Below, in pieces: positions 38,092-48,383 of a stretch of DNA of 64,000 bases. Position 1 is the first letter of the stretch; the number at the start of each line of letters is the position of its first letter. Origin of the DNA: Marichromatium purpuratum 984 (lineage in GTDB: Bacteria > Pseudomonadota > Gammaproteobacteria > Chromatiales > Chromatiaceae). The position numbers were made by a program, and so were the translations under genes. The DNA lies in assembly GCF_000224005.2 (NCBI RefSeq), contig NZ_CP007031.1:3129001-3193000 (forward strand). The letters run 5' to 3'. Under the pieces are notes generated by a model. It saw only the letters and a list, made by a program, of their open reading frames with translations. It ran no database searches and had not been told where the DNA came from.

Positions 38092-39936
38092 TCAGACACG
38101 GCTGGCCAGCCAGGCCGCGCGCGCGGCCTGCGCAGCGGCCTCGGCCTCGGGCAGCAGACGCAGCTCGCAGGTGTCGGCCGGGGCCGGCTGCGGACGCACG
38201 GCCAGCTCGAGCAGCTCGTCGTCGCGGAAGACGTGCAGCGACACCGGCGCATCCAGCGCACCGAGCGCGGCGACTGCGCGCTCGAAGTCATCGGCGCCGA
38301 CCCGCAGCCCATCGAGCGCAACCAGTCGGTCGCCGGGGGCAAGCCCGGCGCGCTCGCCCGGCGAGCCGGCGAGGACATGGCGCACCACCCCCTCGGGCGC
38401 ACCCGGCGCCAGGCGCACCCCAAGGGTGGCCGGGGCCTCGACCGGCTCGAAACGCTCGACGCAGCCACCGAGGTCCTTGGCGTCGCGCGCCGGGCGCCAC
38501 CGCATCTCGATCCCCAGGGTAGCGAGCAGCGGCGCGAGATCGAGTTCGTCGGTGGAATCGAGCGCGGTGGCGAAGAAATCGTCCAGCTCGAGCCCGCTGA
38601 CCTCCTCGGCCAGGGCCTCGATACCGCGCTCGGCGACACCGACCCCGGTCCGTCCGTGGCGGGTCCAGAGTGCGCGCATCACGGTGTCGAGCGAACAGGC
38701 CCCGGCGCTGCGCTGGCGCAACGTCAGATCGAGCGCCAGCGCCACCAGCGCGCCCTTGAGGTAATAGCTGACGATGACATTGGGCGCGCTCTCGTCCTGC
38801 TTGTAGAAGCGGGTCCAGGCATCGAAGCTCGACGCGGCCAGGGTCTGCAGGTGCCGTCCCGGGGTGCGCTGCAAGCGGGTGATGGCGTTGGCGAGCAGGC
38901 CGAGATAGGTCGCGGTGTCGATACGACCGCTGCGCACCAGCGCCAGCTCGTCGTAGTAGGAGGTGATGCCCTCGAAGGCCCACAGCAAGCGGGTGTGGAC
39001 CTCCTGCTCCAGACCGCCGTCGATCAGCGCCTGGGGGCGGATGCGCTTGACGTTCCAGAGATGGAAGTACTCGTGACTGCACAGCCCGAGGAAGCGGACA
39101 TAGCCCTCACGCGGCGGGCGGCCGCGCTCGGCGCGCCGCGGCAGGTCGGCGCGGGCGCACATCAGGCTGGTCGAGAAGCGGTGCTCGAGCCCGCCGTAAC
39201 CGGCGCCGGTGACGCTGGTGAGGAACAGATACCGGTCGAGCGGCAGCTCGCCGAACAGCGCCGCGTGCTCGCGGCAGATGCGCTCGAGGTCCTCGACCAG
39301 CCGCTCGCCGTCGGCGCGATGCCGGCCGCTGAGCACCATGCGATGGGGCACGCCGTCGACATCGAAGGGGATCTCGGTGAACCGCCCCATCTCCACCGGG
39401 TAGTCGATCAGATCGGCGTAGTCATCGGCGAGATAGCGCCCGAAGCCGCGCGCATCGACCGACTCGGGCCGGCAGGCACAGGCCAGGCGCCAGTCGGCCC
39501 GCGCCTCGCCCGGCGGCGGCAGCAGCTCGAGCGCGCAGGGACGATCATCGGCCCCGTCGACCCGCAGCAGCAGCCCGGGGCCGTTGAAATAGGCATGGGT
39601 GGCGTCGAGGTGACAGCCACGCACCGAGCGATCCCAGGCATGGACCCGATAGCGTACCCGCGCCGTGGCGACCGGCCGGTCGGCGACCCAGGTCTGCTTG
39701 TCGTGTTTCTCCAGCGCGAGCGGCGCACCCTCGCCATCGCTGGCGACGATCTCGACGAGATTGCGGGCGAAGTCGCGGATCATGTAGCTGCCCGGGATCC
39801 AGGCGGGCATGCTCAGGCGCAGCACGGCGGGGGCGGCACGCGACAGCAACAACTCGACCTCGAAGAGATGGGCCTCGGGGTCGACAGGATGAACACGATA
39901 GGTCAGATCGACCGGTTGATTGCGGGTTTCAGGCAT
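38092..39936 (-). CDS. M61-family aminopeptidase with PDZ domain
   Basis: This 614-aa protein has the catalytic HEYFH at residues 288-292 followed by LWNVKRIRP, and a downstream FEGITSYYDELAL with the third zinc ligand Glu. Together these are diagnostic of the glycyl-aminopeptidase (M61) family. A PDZ domain (GSPGERAGLAPGDRLVALDG) occupies about residues 490-575. No signal peptide is visible, so it is probably cytoplasmic. It is 10 nt upstream of birA and could share a transcript with birA-coaX. The 278 nt before it contain no gene. Confidence 0.9.
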   Translation of the reverse strand: MPETRNQPVDLTYRVHPVDPEAHLFEVELLLSRAAPAVLRLSMPAWIPGSYMIRDFARNLVEIVASDGEGAPLALEKHDKQTWVADRPVATARVRYRVHAWDRSVRGCHLDATHAYFNGPGLLLRVDGADDRPCALELLPPPGEARADWRLACACRPESVDARGFGRYLADDYADLIDYPVEMGRFTEIPFDVDGVPHRMVLSGRHRADGERLVEDLERICREHAALFGELPLDRYLFLTSVTGAGYGGLEHRFSTSLMCARADLPRRAERGRPPREGYVRFLGLCSHEYFHLWNVKRIRPQALIDGGLEQEVHTRLLWAFEGITSYYDELALVRSGRIDTATYLGLLANAITRLQRTPGRHLQTLAASSFDAWTRFYKQDESAPNVIVSYYLKGALVALALDLTLRQRSAGACSLDTVMRALWTRHGRTGVGVAERGIEALAEEVSGLELDDFFATALDSTDELDLAPLLATLGIEMRWRPARDAKDLGGCVERFEPVEAPATLGVRLAPGAPEGVVRHVLAGSPGERAGLAPGDRLVALDGLRVGADDFERAVAALGALDAPVSLHVFRDDELLELAVRPQPAPADTCELRLLPEAEAAAQAARAAWLASRV

Positions 39937-40174
39937 GGTCCGAAGGATTGCAGCGGATGAAGACGCCGCTACGGTAGCAGATGCCCAGGGTGCACGCAGC
40001 GTCCGGGATGCCGGGAGAGGACCGTCGCACCACCGCCCCGGCTGGCGGGTGGGGGTGGAGCCTCGGCAAGCGGGTCATGTCGGGGAGGAGCAGGTCGGGG
40101 TCGGACGACCCCGCCTGATGGCGGACCGGGGATGGTCCACCGGGCGTCCCGCCGACACCTCGGCAGGACACCAC

Positions 40175-40202
40175 GGGGGAGCGGCAGCAGCGCCTCTCCC
40201 CC
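40175..40202 (-). terminator. Hairpin downstream of the RRM protein gene
   Basis: A 7-bp GGGGGAG/CTCCCCC stem with a 14-nt GC-rich loop lies 12 nt past the RRM gene stop on the minus strand. No U-run follows, so termination strength is uncertain. Confidence 0.4.
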
Positions 40203-40214
40203 TGAGGCGACGCC

Positions 40215-40487
40215 TTACCAGCGCGGCCCGCGAGACGGACGCTCGCCACGGGGCTTGGCCTGGTTGACCTTCATGTTGCGCCCCTTGAGCGGGGTGTCGT
40301 TGAGGGCCTTGATGGCGGTATCGGCCTCGGAGTTGTTAGGCATCTCGACGAAGCCGAAACCCTTCGACTCACCGGTGAACTTGTCGGTGATCAAGTTCAC
40401 GCTGGAGATCTCACCGTAGGCGGCGAACACGGCCTGAAGTTCTTCCTGAGTCACGCCGTAAGCGAGATTGCCAACATAAATATTCAT
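40215..40487 (-). CDS. RRM-type RNA-binding protein
   Basis: The protein is 90 aa, almost entirely one RNA recognition motif: RNP2 as NIYVGNLAY at residues 2-10 and RNP1 as SKGFGFVEM at 41-49. A short basic tail RGERPSRGPRW follows. Such single-RRM proteins are small, abundant and often cold-induced RNA chaperones. Start MNIYVGNL at 40487 is the family start; an ATG five codons earlier is possible. It has a long upstream region before rhlE and is transcribed in the same direction as the helicase gene. Confidence 0.92.
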   Translation of the reverse strand: MNIYVGNLAYGVTQEELQAVFAAYGEISSVNLITDKFTGESKGFGFVEMPNNSEADTAIKALNDTPLKGRNMKVNQAKPRGERPSRGPRW

Positions 40488-40768
40488 ATTCGGGATATCC
40501 ATACGAGTGCGCATTGAAGAGAAAGAGAACAGCCGAAAAATCAACGCGCAACTGATTCGACAGTTTTTGTCTCCACCGTTGGAGACTAGGCCCAGGCCCT
40601 CGAGGCCGGCAACGGGGCGCCCGGAACGGGGATCCGGAGCGATTGTCACGAGGCCGGTGCCCGGTGTCCGGCCCGCCCGATCAACGGACGGCAACCTGAC
40701 GGCAGCGGCACGGAACCGCTACCCCCGGACCCAGACGGGTGGACGCGCCACCCGCTCATACGGGCCGA

Positions 40769-42097
40769 TCAGGCCCGTGTCGAGCCGCCCTGACCGAGCC
40801 GGGCGCGCTTGGCGCCCTGACCCGACCGCGACTTGGGCGCGGGACGCCCGGAGCGCTCCCGCTGTGCATTGCCGCCGTTGCCCCGGCCGCCATTGCGACC
40901 GCCCGAACGACGGTGACGACCACCCCGACCATGGTCGGGGGTCTCATTCGTCGGCGCCTCGGCCGAGGGCTCGAAACCGGCTACCGGTTGGAGCACGATC
41001 TCACGCTTGATCAAGCGCTGGATGCCATTGAGCAGCTTGCGCTCGTCATGACTGACCAGCGACAACGCCCGACCACCGGCACCAGCGCGACCGGTGCGCC
41101 CGATGCGGTGGACGTAGTCTTCGGCAACGGCGGGCAGTTCGAAGTTCACCACCTGGGGTAGATTGGCGATGTCGATGCCGCGCGCGGCGATGTCGGTGGC
41201 CACCAGCGCCCGCACCCGCCCCTGCTTGAACTCGCTCAGTGCACGGGTCCGCGCCGACTGGCTCTTGTTGCCGTGGATCGCCGCCGCGGCAATCCCCTCA
41301 CGCCCCAGATACTCGGCCAGGCGGTTGGCGCCGGCCTTGGTCCGGGTGAACACCAGCGCCTGGTCCCAACCTTCACGGTGGAAGAGGTGCGCCAACAGCT
41401 CGCGCTTGCGCGACTTGTCGACCGGGTGCGCACCCTGCTCCACGGTCTCGGCGGCGGTGTTGCGCCGGGCGACCTCGACCAGCTTGGGCTGGTGGAGGAT
41501 ACCGTCTGCCAGGCGGCGGATCTCGTCGGAATAGGTCGCCGAGAACAGCAGATTCTGACGTTGCTTGGGCAGCAGCGCGAGCACCTTGCGGATATCGTGG
41601 ATGAAGCCCATGTCGAGCATCCGATCGGCCTCGTCGAGGACCAGGATCTCGACCGCGGACAGGTCCAGGGTGCGGCGCGCGGCATGATCGAGCAGCCGCC
41701 CCGGCGTAGCCACCAGGATGTCCACGCCGCGCCGCAGTCGGTCGACCTGCGGCTGCATGCCGACACCACCGAAGATCACCGTCGAGCGCAGCGACACCTC
41801 GCGACCATAGGCCTGGAAGCGCTCGCCGATCTGTGCCGCCAGTTCGCGAGTTGGCGACAGCACCAGCGCGCGGGGCAGACGTCGTCCACCATTGCTCTTG
41901 CGGGCCGCGAGCAGCTGCAGCACGGGAAGCGCGAAGGCCGCCGTCTTGCCGGTGCCGGTCTGAGCGCCGGCGAGCAGATCATGGCCGGCCAGGACCGCGG
42001 GGATGGCCTGCTCTTGGATCGGGGTCGGGCGTGCATAGCCCTGACCTGCCACGGCACGCAGCAGATCGGCCCGCAGGCCGAGCGAATCGAAGGACAT
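40769..42097 (-). CDS. rhlE: DEAD-box ATP-dependent RNA helicase, RhlE-like
   Basis: This 442-aa protein contains the full set of DEAD-box motifs: Q-motif [24 protein letters not shown] (I), PTRELAAQI (Ia), [14 protein letters not shown] (II), FSATY (III), [10 protein letters not shown] (V) and [10 protein letters not shown] (VI). The RG/RS-rich basic tail from about residue 385 is typical of RhlE. It remodels structured RNA and is often cold-linked, in keeping with the RRM protein gene immediately downstream. Confidence 0.95.
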   Translation of the reverse strand: MSFDSLGLRADLLRAVAGQGYARPTPIQEQAIPAVLAGHDLLAGAQTGTGKTAAFALPVLQLLAARKSNGGRRLPRALVLSPTRELAAQIGERFQAYGREVSLRSTVIFGGVGMQPQVDRLRRGVDILVATPGRLLDHAARRTLDLSAVEILVLDEADRMLDMGFIHDIRKVLALLPKQRQNLLFSATYSDEIRRLADGILHQPKLVEVARRNTAAETVEQGAHPVDKSRKRELLAHLFHREGWDQALVFTRTKAGANRLAEYLGREGIAAAAIHGNKSQSARTRALSEFKQGRVRALVATDIAARGIDIANLPQVVNFELPAVAEDYVHRIGRTGRAGAGGRALSLVSHDERKLLNGIQRLIKREIVLQPVAGFEPSAEAPTNETPDHGRGGRHRRSGGRNGGRGNGGNAQRERSGRPAPKSRSGQGAKRARLGQGGSTRA

Positions 42098-42392
42098 GAA
42101 GACTCCTGAAACCAGCCTAACCCAAGTCTTGATACTGGGGCCGGTCTAGGCAAAAAAGAGGGAGGACGTTCGAGGGTGACGCCTTGAGGATAAGGTCGTT
42201 TCAGCCGCGAGACGACGCATCGACCGGTTGATGCGATAGATGCAGTCTACGCGCTCGGCAACACGAAAGCCAGCGATCCATTGCAATGATCTCATCCATG
42301 AGTTGAAAAGACGCCGAATCCGCCTCCGCATCGTCCGCAACCTGTGCGGATGATATCCAGCGGCGTGGAAGGGACGGAGGCGAAGCGATGGA

Positions 42393-42794
42393 TCAAGCGT
42401 TCTTGACCTGCAGATAGCTCTTCTTGAAGGTGTCGCGATCTTCCTTGGAGCTGTGATCGAGCCCCTTTTCCGTCATCTTGTCCTTCATCCAGCGCGGCAG
42501 CACACCACGGACGTAGACGTTCTCCGGGTTCTCCGGGTCGAAATACTCGATGTACTGGCGCGAGCCGGAGGACTTGCGCACACCAGTGCGGCGGGACTTC
42601 TTCGCATCGAGCAACTCGACGATCTCGGTGAGATCATAGCCACGCTGCTGAATCAGCTCGCGAATCTCCTGGGCGACTTCCTTCTTCGCCTCGCGACGAC
42701 GGATCTCGAGCGCGCGCTTGAGCTCGGACTGCTTGCTCTCGGCCTCCTCCAGCTGACGCCGGATTTCCTCGACGCTAAGGTTAGCGTACTCCAC
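42393..42794 (-). CDS. H-NS family nucleoid-associated protein
   Basis: The protein is 133 aa from GTG 42794, which has GGAGG 8 nt upstream; the in-frame ATG 48 nt earlier has none. An N-terminal coiled coil (SVEEIRRQLEEAESKQSELK) for dimerisation is followed by a central basic region and a C-terminal DNA-binding block with QYIEYFDPENPENVYVRGV and LPRWMKDKM, the H-NS C-domain loop. It would bind AT-rich DNA and silence foreign genes. Its own upstream region is AT-rich, hinting at autoregulation. Confidence 0.88.
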   Translation of the reverse strand: MEYANLSVEEIRRQLEEAESKQSELKRALEIRRREAKKEVAQEIRELIQQRGYDLTEIVELLDAKKSRRTGVRKSSGSRQYIEYFDPENPENVYVRGVLPRWMKDKMTEKGLDHSSKEDRDTFKKSYLQVKNA

Positions 42795-43150
42795 GTGATC
42801 TACCTCCAATGGGGTTAGGGTGTTTTTCTTTGATGGACGCAAAAGATCAGGAATCTGCGCGCACTGCGTAATTTATTCGATTTACTATAAAAGTCAAGTA
42901 AAGGCCATTTATTGAATGGCCTTTTCAACTATAAATAAGCAGCCGCCGAGGCATACATCCATATGCCAGTCCGGCCCTGGCTGGAGCGATGAAGGCGTCT
43001 CTCTCTGCAAATGCGGCGTCTCGCCAATCTCACAAGGGGGCGGCCATCGCACATTGACGAAAGGAGGCTTGGCGGGGCGGAAAAAGATGATGCTGCCGGC
43101 AGCATGTCGTACACGAAAGCAGACATCCAGATATCCCGAACAGCGCCGGC
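42795..43150. other. 356-nt region upstream of the H-NS gene, AT-rich
   Basis: The stretch 42850-42945 is markedly AT-rich for this genome and includes TTGACT and TAAATT on the minus strand with a 16-nt spacer, a possible hns promoter. A strong hairpin (42901-42923) lies next to it. Open frames of 81 aa exist on both strands but show no protein-like signals. Confidence 0.45.
42901..42925. terminator. Bidirectional intrinsic terminator between queA and the H-NS gene
   Basis: AAGGCCATT-tattg-AATGGCCTT forms a perfect 9-bp stem followed by TT on the plus strand and by TTACTT on the minus strand. On the minus strand it would end queA transcription about 230 nt after its stop, just upstream of the hns promoter region. 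Confidence 0.7.
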
Positions 43151-44209
43151 TCATTCAATGAGCGGTGCTTGACGACTCCGATCCTCTCGCCTGGCGGCAA
43201 GAAACATGGCATCACCATAGCTGAAGAAGCGATAGCGCTCGGCCACGGCATGACGGTAGGCCGCCATCATCCGCTGATACCCGGCAAAGGCGCATACCAG
43301 CATCAGCAGGGTCGACTCGGGAAGATGGAAGTTGGTGACCATGGCATCGACCACCCGGAAACGATAACCGGGACGAATGAACAGCCGACTTTCACCGCGA
43401 TAGGGACGTAGCTCGCCAGCAGCCGCCGCGGTCTCCAGCGCACGCACGCTGGTGGTTCCGACGGCAACCACTCGGCCACCACGCGCCCGCGTCTCGGCAA
43501 CCCGCGCACACAGCGTCTCGTCGACCTCCAGCCATTCCGAATGCATCCGGTGCTGATCGAGGTCATCGACCCGCACCGGACGAAAGGTACCAGCGCCGAC
43601 GTGCAAGGTGATCTCGGCGCGTTCGACCCCGATCGCGTCGAGCCGATCGAGCAACGCCTCATCGAAATGCAACCCGGCCGTCGGCGCCGCCACCGCGCCC
43701 GCGTTGCGCGCATAGACGGTCTGATAGCGCGACTCATCGGCGGCCTCGTCGGCGCGGGTGATATAGGGCGGCAGCGGCATGTGTCCGAAGCGCTCCATCA
43801 ATACCGTGAAGTCGTCATCGAGCGCGCGCAGCCGAAAGAGATCATCATCACGCCCGATCACCTCGATGCACGGCACACCATCGATCAACAGCCGGGCGCC
43901 GGGCTTGGGCGACTTGCTCGCGCGCAGATGCGCCAGCGCCACCCCGGGTTCGACCACCCGCTCGATCAGCAGCTCCACCCGCCCGCCGGTCTCCTTGACG
44001 GCGAACAGACGCGCGCGCATCACCCGAGTGTTGTTGAACACCAGCAGATCGTTCGGTCGCAGCAGCTCGGGCAGATCGAGAAAGCGCCGATCACTCGGTC
44101 GCGCGGCTCCCGCCTCGAGCACCAGCAGGCGCGAGGCGGCACGCTCGGCGAGCGGATACTGCGCGATCAACTCGTCGGGAAGATCGAAATGGAAGTCTGA
44201 ACGACGCAT
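43151..44209 (-). CDS. queA: S-adenosylmethionine:tRNA ribosyltransferase-isomerase
   Basis: This 352-aa enzyme makes epoxyqueuosine in tRNA. Family text runs throughout: [24 protein letters not shown] at the start, [41 protein letters not shown]-type [12 protein letters not shown] and [21 protein letters not shown] near the end. ATG 44209 (MRRSDFHFD) matches the usual start. The tgt gene that often follows queA is not downstream here. It is divergent from the NamZ-like gene. Confidence 0.95.
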   Translation of the reverse strand: MRRSDFHFDLPDELIAQYPLAERAASRLLVLEAGAARPSDRRFLDLPELLRPNDLLVFNNTRVMRARLFAVKETGGRVELLIERVVEPGVALAHLRASKSPKPGARLLIDGVPCIEVIGRDDDLFRLRALDDDFTVLMERFGHMPLPPYITRADEAADESRYQTVYARNAGAVAAPTAGLHFDEALLDRLDAIGVERAEITLHVGAGTFRPVRVDDLDQHRMHSEWLEVDETLCARVAETRARGGRVVAVGTTSVRALETAAAAGELRPYRGESRLFIRPGYRFRVVDAMVTNFHLPESTLLMLVCAFAGYQRMMAAYRHAVAERYRFFSYGDAMFLAARREDRSRQAPLIE

Positions 44210-44559
44210 CGCTTGGCACTGAATTAAAGAGATCGAAGGTCGACGGACACCCACCGACCGAGCAACAGGGGCACGAGACACCGCGAACACGGCATCTCGA
44301 ACGAATACGAAAACATGGGGACCTCCGTCATGCCCGACCGGGCCGACGACATCCTTGCGGTCAGCGCACGACACCAGGTCGCAACCGGGTCGCGCCGCCA
44401 GGAACTCGACACGACGAAGACGGACCATTGTCGTCGATCGGTGCACGTTTGTCCTTGGCCGGGATCAATCCGCCAGCGAGCGGAGCAGGCTCCATAGGCG
44501 ATGAACCGGACTCTGGTCTAACATGCCCGCTCCATTGCAACCCGCATCACAGCACCGAG
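44210..44559. other. 350-nt divergent intergenic region queA / NamZ-like gene
   Basis: No gene-like frame is supported. The promoters of queA and the NamZ-like gene must lie here, but I see no strong -10/-35 pair. Confidence 0.35.
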
Positions 44560-45768
44560 ATGATCAGCTACGGAATCGACCGCCTGCTCGCCGAGCCCGA
44601 GCTGCGCCGCCCACTGCGCGGCCGGCGCCTCGCCCTGCTTGGCCATGCCGCCTCGCTGACCGCCAGCGGCCAGCACAGCCTCGACGCCCTGATGGCGCTC
44701 CCCGATCTCGACCTGGTGGCCGCCTTCGGCCCCCAGCACGGGATGCGCGGCGACAAGCAGGACAACATGGTCGAGACCCCCGACGAGCGCGACCCGCGCC
44801 ACGGCATCCCGGTCTACAGCCTTTACGGCGAGGCGCGCTATCCGACCGCGCGGATGCTCGAGAGTTTCGACGTCCTGCTGGTCGATCTGCAGGACGTCGG
44901 CACCCGCATCTACACCTACATCACCACCCTGGCCTATCTGATCGAGGCCTGCGCCCGCCACGGCAAGGCGCTGTGGGTGCTCGATCGCCCCAACCCCGCC
45001 GGGCGTCCGGTCGAGGGCAGCATCCTCGAACCCGGCTGGGAGAGTTTCGTCGGCGCCGGGGCGCTGATCATGCGTCACGGTCTCACCCTCGGCGAGCTGG
45101 CGCGCTGGTTCGCCGCGCGCGGTGGGCACGACCTCGAACTCAAGGTGATCGCGATGCAGGGTTATCGGCCCGACCAGGGGCCGGGGTTCGGCTGGCCGCT
45201 GCACCAGCGCCCCTGGATCAACCCCAGCCCCAACGCCGCCAGCCTCAACATGGCGCGCTGCTACCCCGGCACCGTGATGCTCGAGGGCACCACCCTCTCC
45301 GAGGGACGCGGCACCACCACCCCGCTGGAGCTGGTCGGCGCGCCGGACCTCGATTTCAACCGCATCCTCGCGCGGATGGAAGCGCTGTGCCCGGCCTGGA
45401 CCCGCGGCGCGCTGCTACGTCCCTGCTGGTTCGAGCCAACCTTCCACAAGCACCAGGGCACACGCTGCGCCGGGCTGCAGATCCACACCGATCAGGCCGG
45501 CTACGATCACGGCGCGTTCAAGCCCTACCGGCTGATCGCGTTGCTGTTCAAGGCGCTGCGCCTGGAGTCCCCGGACTATCCGCTGTGGCGTCACTTCGCT
45601 TACGAGTACGAGCACGAGCGCCTGGCCATCGACCTGATCTGCGGCGGCCCGCTGCTGCGCGAATGGGTCGACGACCCCACAGCCACCCCCGCCGCTCTCG
45701 AACAGCGGCTGCTCGGCGACGAGCACGCCTGGCGCGAACAGATCGCGCCCCTGCTGCTCTACCCCTGA
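44560..45768 (+). CDS. NamZ-like exo-beta-N-acetylmuramidase (DUF1343)
   Basis: The protein is 402 aa. Blocks characteristic of DUF1343 are GHAASLTASGQHSLDALM, AAFGPQHGMRGDKQDNM, IPVYSLYGEARYPTARML, LLVDLQDVGTRIYTYI and LDRPNPAGRPVEGSILEP, followed by SEGRGTTTPLELVGAP. NamZ releases terminal MurNAc from peptidoglycan glycans; the glycans may be recycled or scavenged. No signal peptide is present at the chosen ATG 44560, and the weak start leaves some doubt. It is 17 nt upstream of the patatin gene and so probably co-transcribed. Confidence 0.88.
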   Translation: MISYGIDRLLAEPELRRPLRGRRLALLGHAASLTASGQHSLDALMALPDLDLVAAFGPQHGMRGDKQDNMVETPDERDPRHGIPVYSLYGEARYPTARMLESFDVLLVDLQDVGTRIYTYITTLAYLIEACARHGKALWVLDRPNPAGRPVEGSILEPGWESFVGAGALIMRHGLTLGELARWFAARGGHDLELKVIAMQGYRPDQGPGFGWPLHQRPWINPSPNAASLNMARCYPGTVMLEGTTLSEGRGTTTPLELVGAPDLDFNRILARMEALCPAWTRGALLRPCWFEPTFHKHQGTRCAGLQIHTDQAGYDHGAFKPYRLIALLFKALRLESPDYPLWRHFAYEYEHERLAIDLICGGPLLREWVDDPTATPAALEQRLLGDEHAWREQIAPLLLYP

Positions 45769-45785
45769 CCCGGGAGGAGTCCCGC

Positions 45786-48002
45786 GTGCGTACCACTGTC
45801 GCCATCCTGCTGACCCTGCTGGGCCTCATCGCCCCGGCGCTCGCCGAGACGCGACCGGCGATCGGCCTGGCACTCTCCGGCGGTGGCGCGCGTGGCGCCG
45901 CCCATGTCGGCGTGCTGCGCGAACTCGAACGCCGCCGCATCCCCATCGACTACATCGCCGGCACCTCGATGGGCGCGGTCGTCGGCGGTCTCTATGCCAT
46001 GGGGATGTCGCCCGACGAGATCGAGCGGACGATCGCTCGCATCGACTGGACGGCGATCTTCCAGGACGAGCCGGCCCGCGCCACGCGACGGATGCAGCGC
46101 AAGCTCGAGGACCGGAGTTTCCTGATCAAGAGTCGACCCGGGGTCGACGAGGAGGACGGTCGGGTCAATCTGGTACCGGCGCTGATCCAGGGCCAGAAGC
46201 TGGAGCTGGCGCTGCGCGAGTATACCCTGCCAGCGACCGGTGTTCACGACTTCGACCGCCTGCGCATTCCCTTCCGCGCCGTTGCCACCGACGTTGTCAG
46301 CGGCGAGGCGGTGGTGCTCGACGACGGCGACCTGGCCACCGCGATCCGCGCCAGCATGGCCGTCCCCGCAGTGTTCGCCCCGGTCGAGATCGGCGAGCGG
46401 CTGCTGGTCGACGGCGGGCTGGCGATGAACCTGCCGATCGGGGTGGTGCGCGAGATGGGGGCCGAGATCGTCATCGCCGTCGACATCGGCGGCCCGCGCC
46501 GTGATCGCGAGTCGATCACCGACGTGCTGGAGATGCTCGACCAGGTCGCCAGCCTGGTGACCTGGCGCAACACCCAGGCCGAGATCGCCACCCTGGGCCC
46601 GCGCGACCTGCTGCTCACCCCGCCGCTCGGGCGCCGGGTGCTGGCCAGCGACTTCGACAAGATGCTCGAGGCGATCGCCATCGGCGAGCAGGCCGCGCGC
46701 GACGCCGGCGCGCGATTCGACGCCCTCGCCCTGCCCCCGGCGCGCTATGCCAGCTACCGCCGCGCCCACCGCCCCGCCGACTACCAGGCCCCGGTGATCA
46801 CCCAGGTCAGCATCGACAACGACTCCGGGCTCGACGACGCCGTGCTCGCCCGGCGCATCCGCATCACCCCCGGCGAACGGCTCGACCCCGGAGCGCTCGC
46901 CGCTCAGATCGAGCGGGTCTACGACCAGGACGTGTTCGAGACGGTGCGCTACCGCATCGTGCCCGAGGCCGACGAACGCGCCGCGCTGCACATCAGTGCG
47001 CGCGAGAAGCGCTGGGGCACCAGCTCGCTGCAGGGCGGACTGGAGCTGAGTTCGAGCGGCGGCGGCAACTCCCGCTTCAACCTCGGCGCAGCCTATACCA
47101 AGGCTCCGCTCACCGACCTCAACGGCGAGTGGCGCACCGAGGTCCGGCTCGGCGATGAGCCGGGCATCCTCTCCAGCCTCTACCTGCCGCTCGATCCCGC
47201 CGAGCGCTGGTTCGCCGGGATCGGCCTCGGCTACCTCTCCGAGAATCTGACCCTGTTCGACCCCGGCGCCCAGGACGCGCCGATCGCCGAGTACCAGCTC
47301 AACCGCCTCGGTGCCCGCCTCGAGTTCGGGCGCAACCTCGGCGACTGGGGCCGGGTCGCGCTCGGCTACGCCCACTATCGCGGCGACGCCGACCTGCGTG
47401 TCGGCGACCCCGGCTTCGGCGGCTACAACTTCGACGTCGGCGCACTCGAATTCCGGCTCGACATCGACACCCTCGACAGCGCCAATTTCCCCGCCAGCGG
47501 CTGGGCCGCGAGCGCCTTCGGCGAGCACTCGCGCACCGCGCTCGGTGCCACCAGCGACTACGACCAGGCCGGGGTCGAGCTGGTGCACGCTCTGGGGCGT
47601 GGTCGTCACCGCCTGATCACCGCGCTGACCCTGGCCGGCAACTTCGGTGGCGAGACCCCGCCGCACGCCTACTACCGGCTCGGTGGCTTCCTCAACCTCT
47701 CCGGCTTCAACCAGCTCGAACTCTCCGGGGCCAACCTCGGGCTGGCACGCGCGATCTATCTCCACGCCTTCGACACCGGGCTGGTGCCGAGCTATGCCGG
47801 CGTCTCGCTCGAGGTCGGCAACACCTGGGCACGACGGCGCGACATCGGCGCCGACAGCCTGCGTCTGGGCAGCAGCCTGTTTCTCGGCGCCGACACCCCG
47901 ATCGGCCCGCTCTATCTCGGCTACGGCTATGCCGACGGCGGCAATGACGCCCTCTATCTGTTCCTCGGTCGTCCCTGGAACCGAGCGCTGATCCACTACT
48001 GA
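45786..48002 (+). CDS. Patatin-like phospholipase with POTRA and BamA-type barrel (type Vd autotransporter-like)
   Basis: This 738-aa protein starts at GTG 45786, preceded by GGGAGGAG. A signal peptide (VAILLTLLGLIAPALA) is followed by a patatin domain with oxyanion SGGGARGAAHVG, nucleophile GTSMG and catalytic DGG (LVDGGLAMNLP). A POTRA-like segment (ITQVSIDNDSGLDDAVLARR, about residue 340-400) precedes a roughly 330-residue beta-barrel ending in WNRALIHY. This is the PlpD-type layout: the barrel sits in the outer membrane and the lipase on the far side or periplasm. It probably acts on envelope or host lipids. Confidence 0.9.
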   Translation: MRTTVAILLTLLGLIAPALAETRPAIGLALSGGGARGAAHVGVLRELERRRIPIDYIAGTSMGAVVGGLYAMGMSPDEIERTIARIDWTAIFQDEPARATRRMQRKLEDRSFLIKSRPGVDEEDGRVNLVPALIQGQKLELALREYTLPATGVHDFDRLRIPFRAVATDVVSGEAVVLDDGDLATAIRASMAVPAVFAPVEIGERLLVDGGLAMNLPIGVVREMGAEIVIAVDIGGPRRDRESITDVLEMLDQVASLVTWRNTQAEIATLGPRDLLLTPPLGRRVLASDFDKMLEAIAIGEQAARDAGARFDALALPPARYASYRRAHRPADYQAPVITQVSIDNDSGLDDAVLARRIRITPGERLDPGALAAQIERVYDQDVFETVRYRIVPEADERAALHISAREKRWGTSSLQGGLELSSSGGGNSRFNLGAAYTKAPLTDLNGEWRTEVRLGDEPGILSSLYLPLDPAERWFAGIGLGYLSENLTLFDPGAQDAPIAEYQLNRLGARLEFGRNLGDWGRVALGYAHYRGDADLRVGDPGFGGYNFDVGALEFRLDIDTLDSANFPASGWAASAFGEHSRTALGATSDYDQAGVELVHALGRGRHRLITALTLAGNFGGETPPHAYYRLGGFLNLSGFNQLELSGANLGLARAIYLHAFDTGLVPSYAGVSLEVGNTWARRRDIGADSLRLGSSLFLGADTPIGPLYLGYGYADGGNDALYLFLGRPWNRALIHY

Positions 48003-48383
48003 CCCGGACGGGCACGACAGCGCCCGGCAGCGTGCAACCCGGCCCGACCGGCGCCTGCCGCAACCGCAGGCCGGAGTCGGCGAGCACAGTGACTTTGACC
48101 ACTGTCGGGACCAGCCGCTCGGCAATATCGGCAACGCTCGGTGCTCCCCGCACGGCGGTGGGACTCGCCAGCGCCGTGTGACAAGATCAACGATCGGCGA
48201 GCAAGCGGCGCCCCATCGCCCGATGGCCGCCCAGGGCGCATCCTGCCGGGTCAGACGAGGGGCCACCCGACACCGCCCACCCTTGTGTCGGCACGGGTTT
48301 GCACCAATCCTTGCACTGCACCCGGGACATGGGGACACAGCGCCCGGATCATGCTCACCGACACCAAAGGAGATCGTTTCACG
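48003..48383. other. 381-nt intergenic region without supported gene
   Basis: Several GC-rich inverted segments follow the barrel gene (for example CCGGACGGGC and GCGCCCGGC near 48005-48030). I see no recognisable coding text. AAGGAGAT at 48367-48374 is the ribosome site of the next gene. Confidence 0.4.

Noticed and set aside
39920-40267. 115-aa plus-strand frame between the M61 peptidase and the RRM gene
   Set aside because: It overlaps both flanking genes antisense, and its composition is low-complexity GC-rich text.
42909-43161. 81-aa frames on both strands beside the hns-queA hairpin
   Set aside because: The codon use looks random, no ribosome site precedes them, and the text has no domain.
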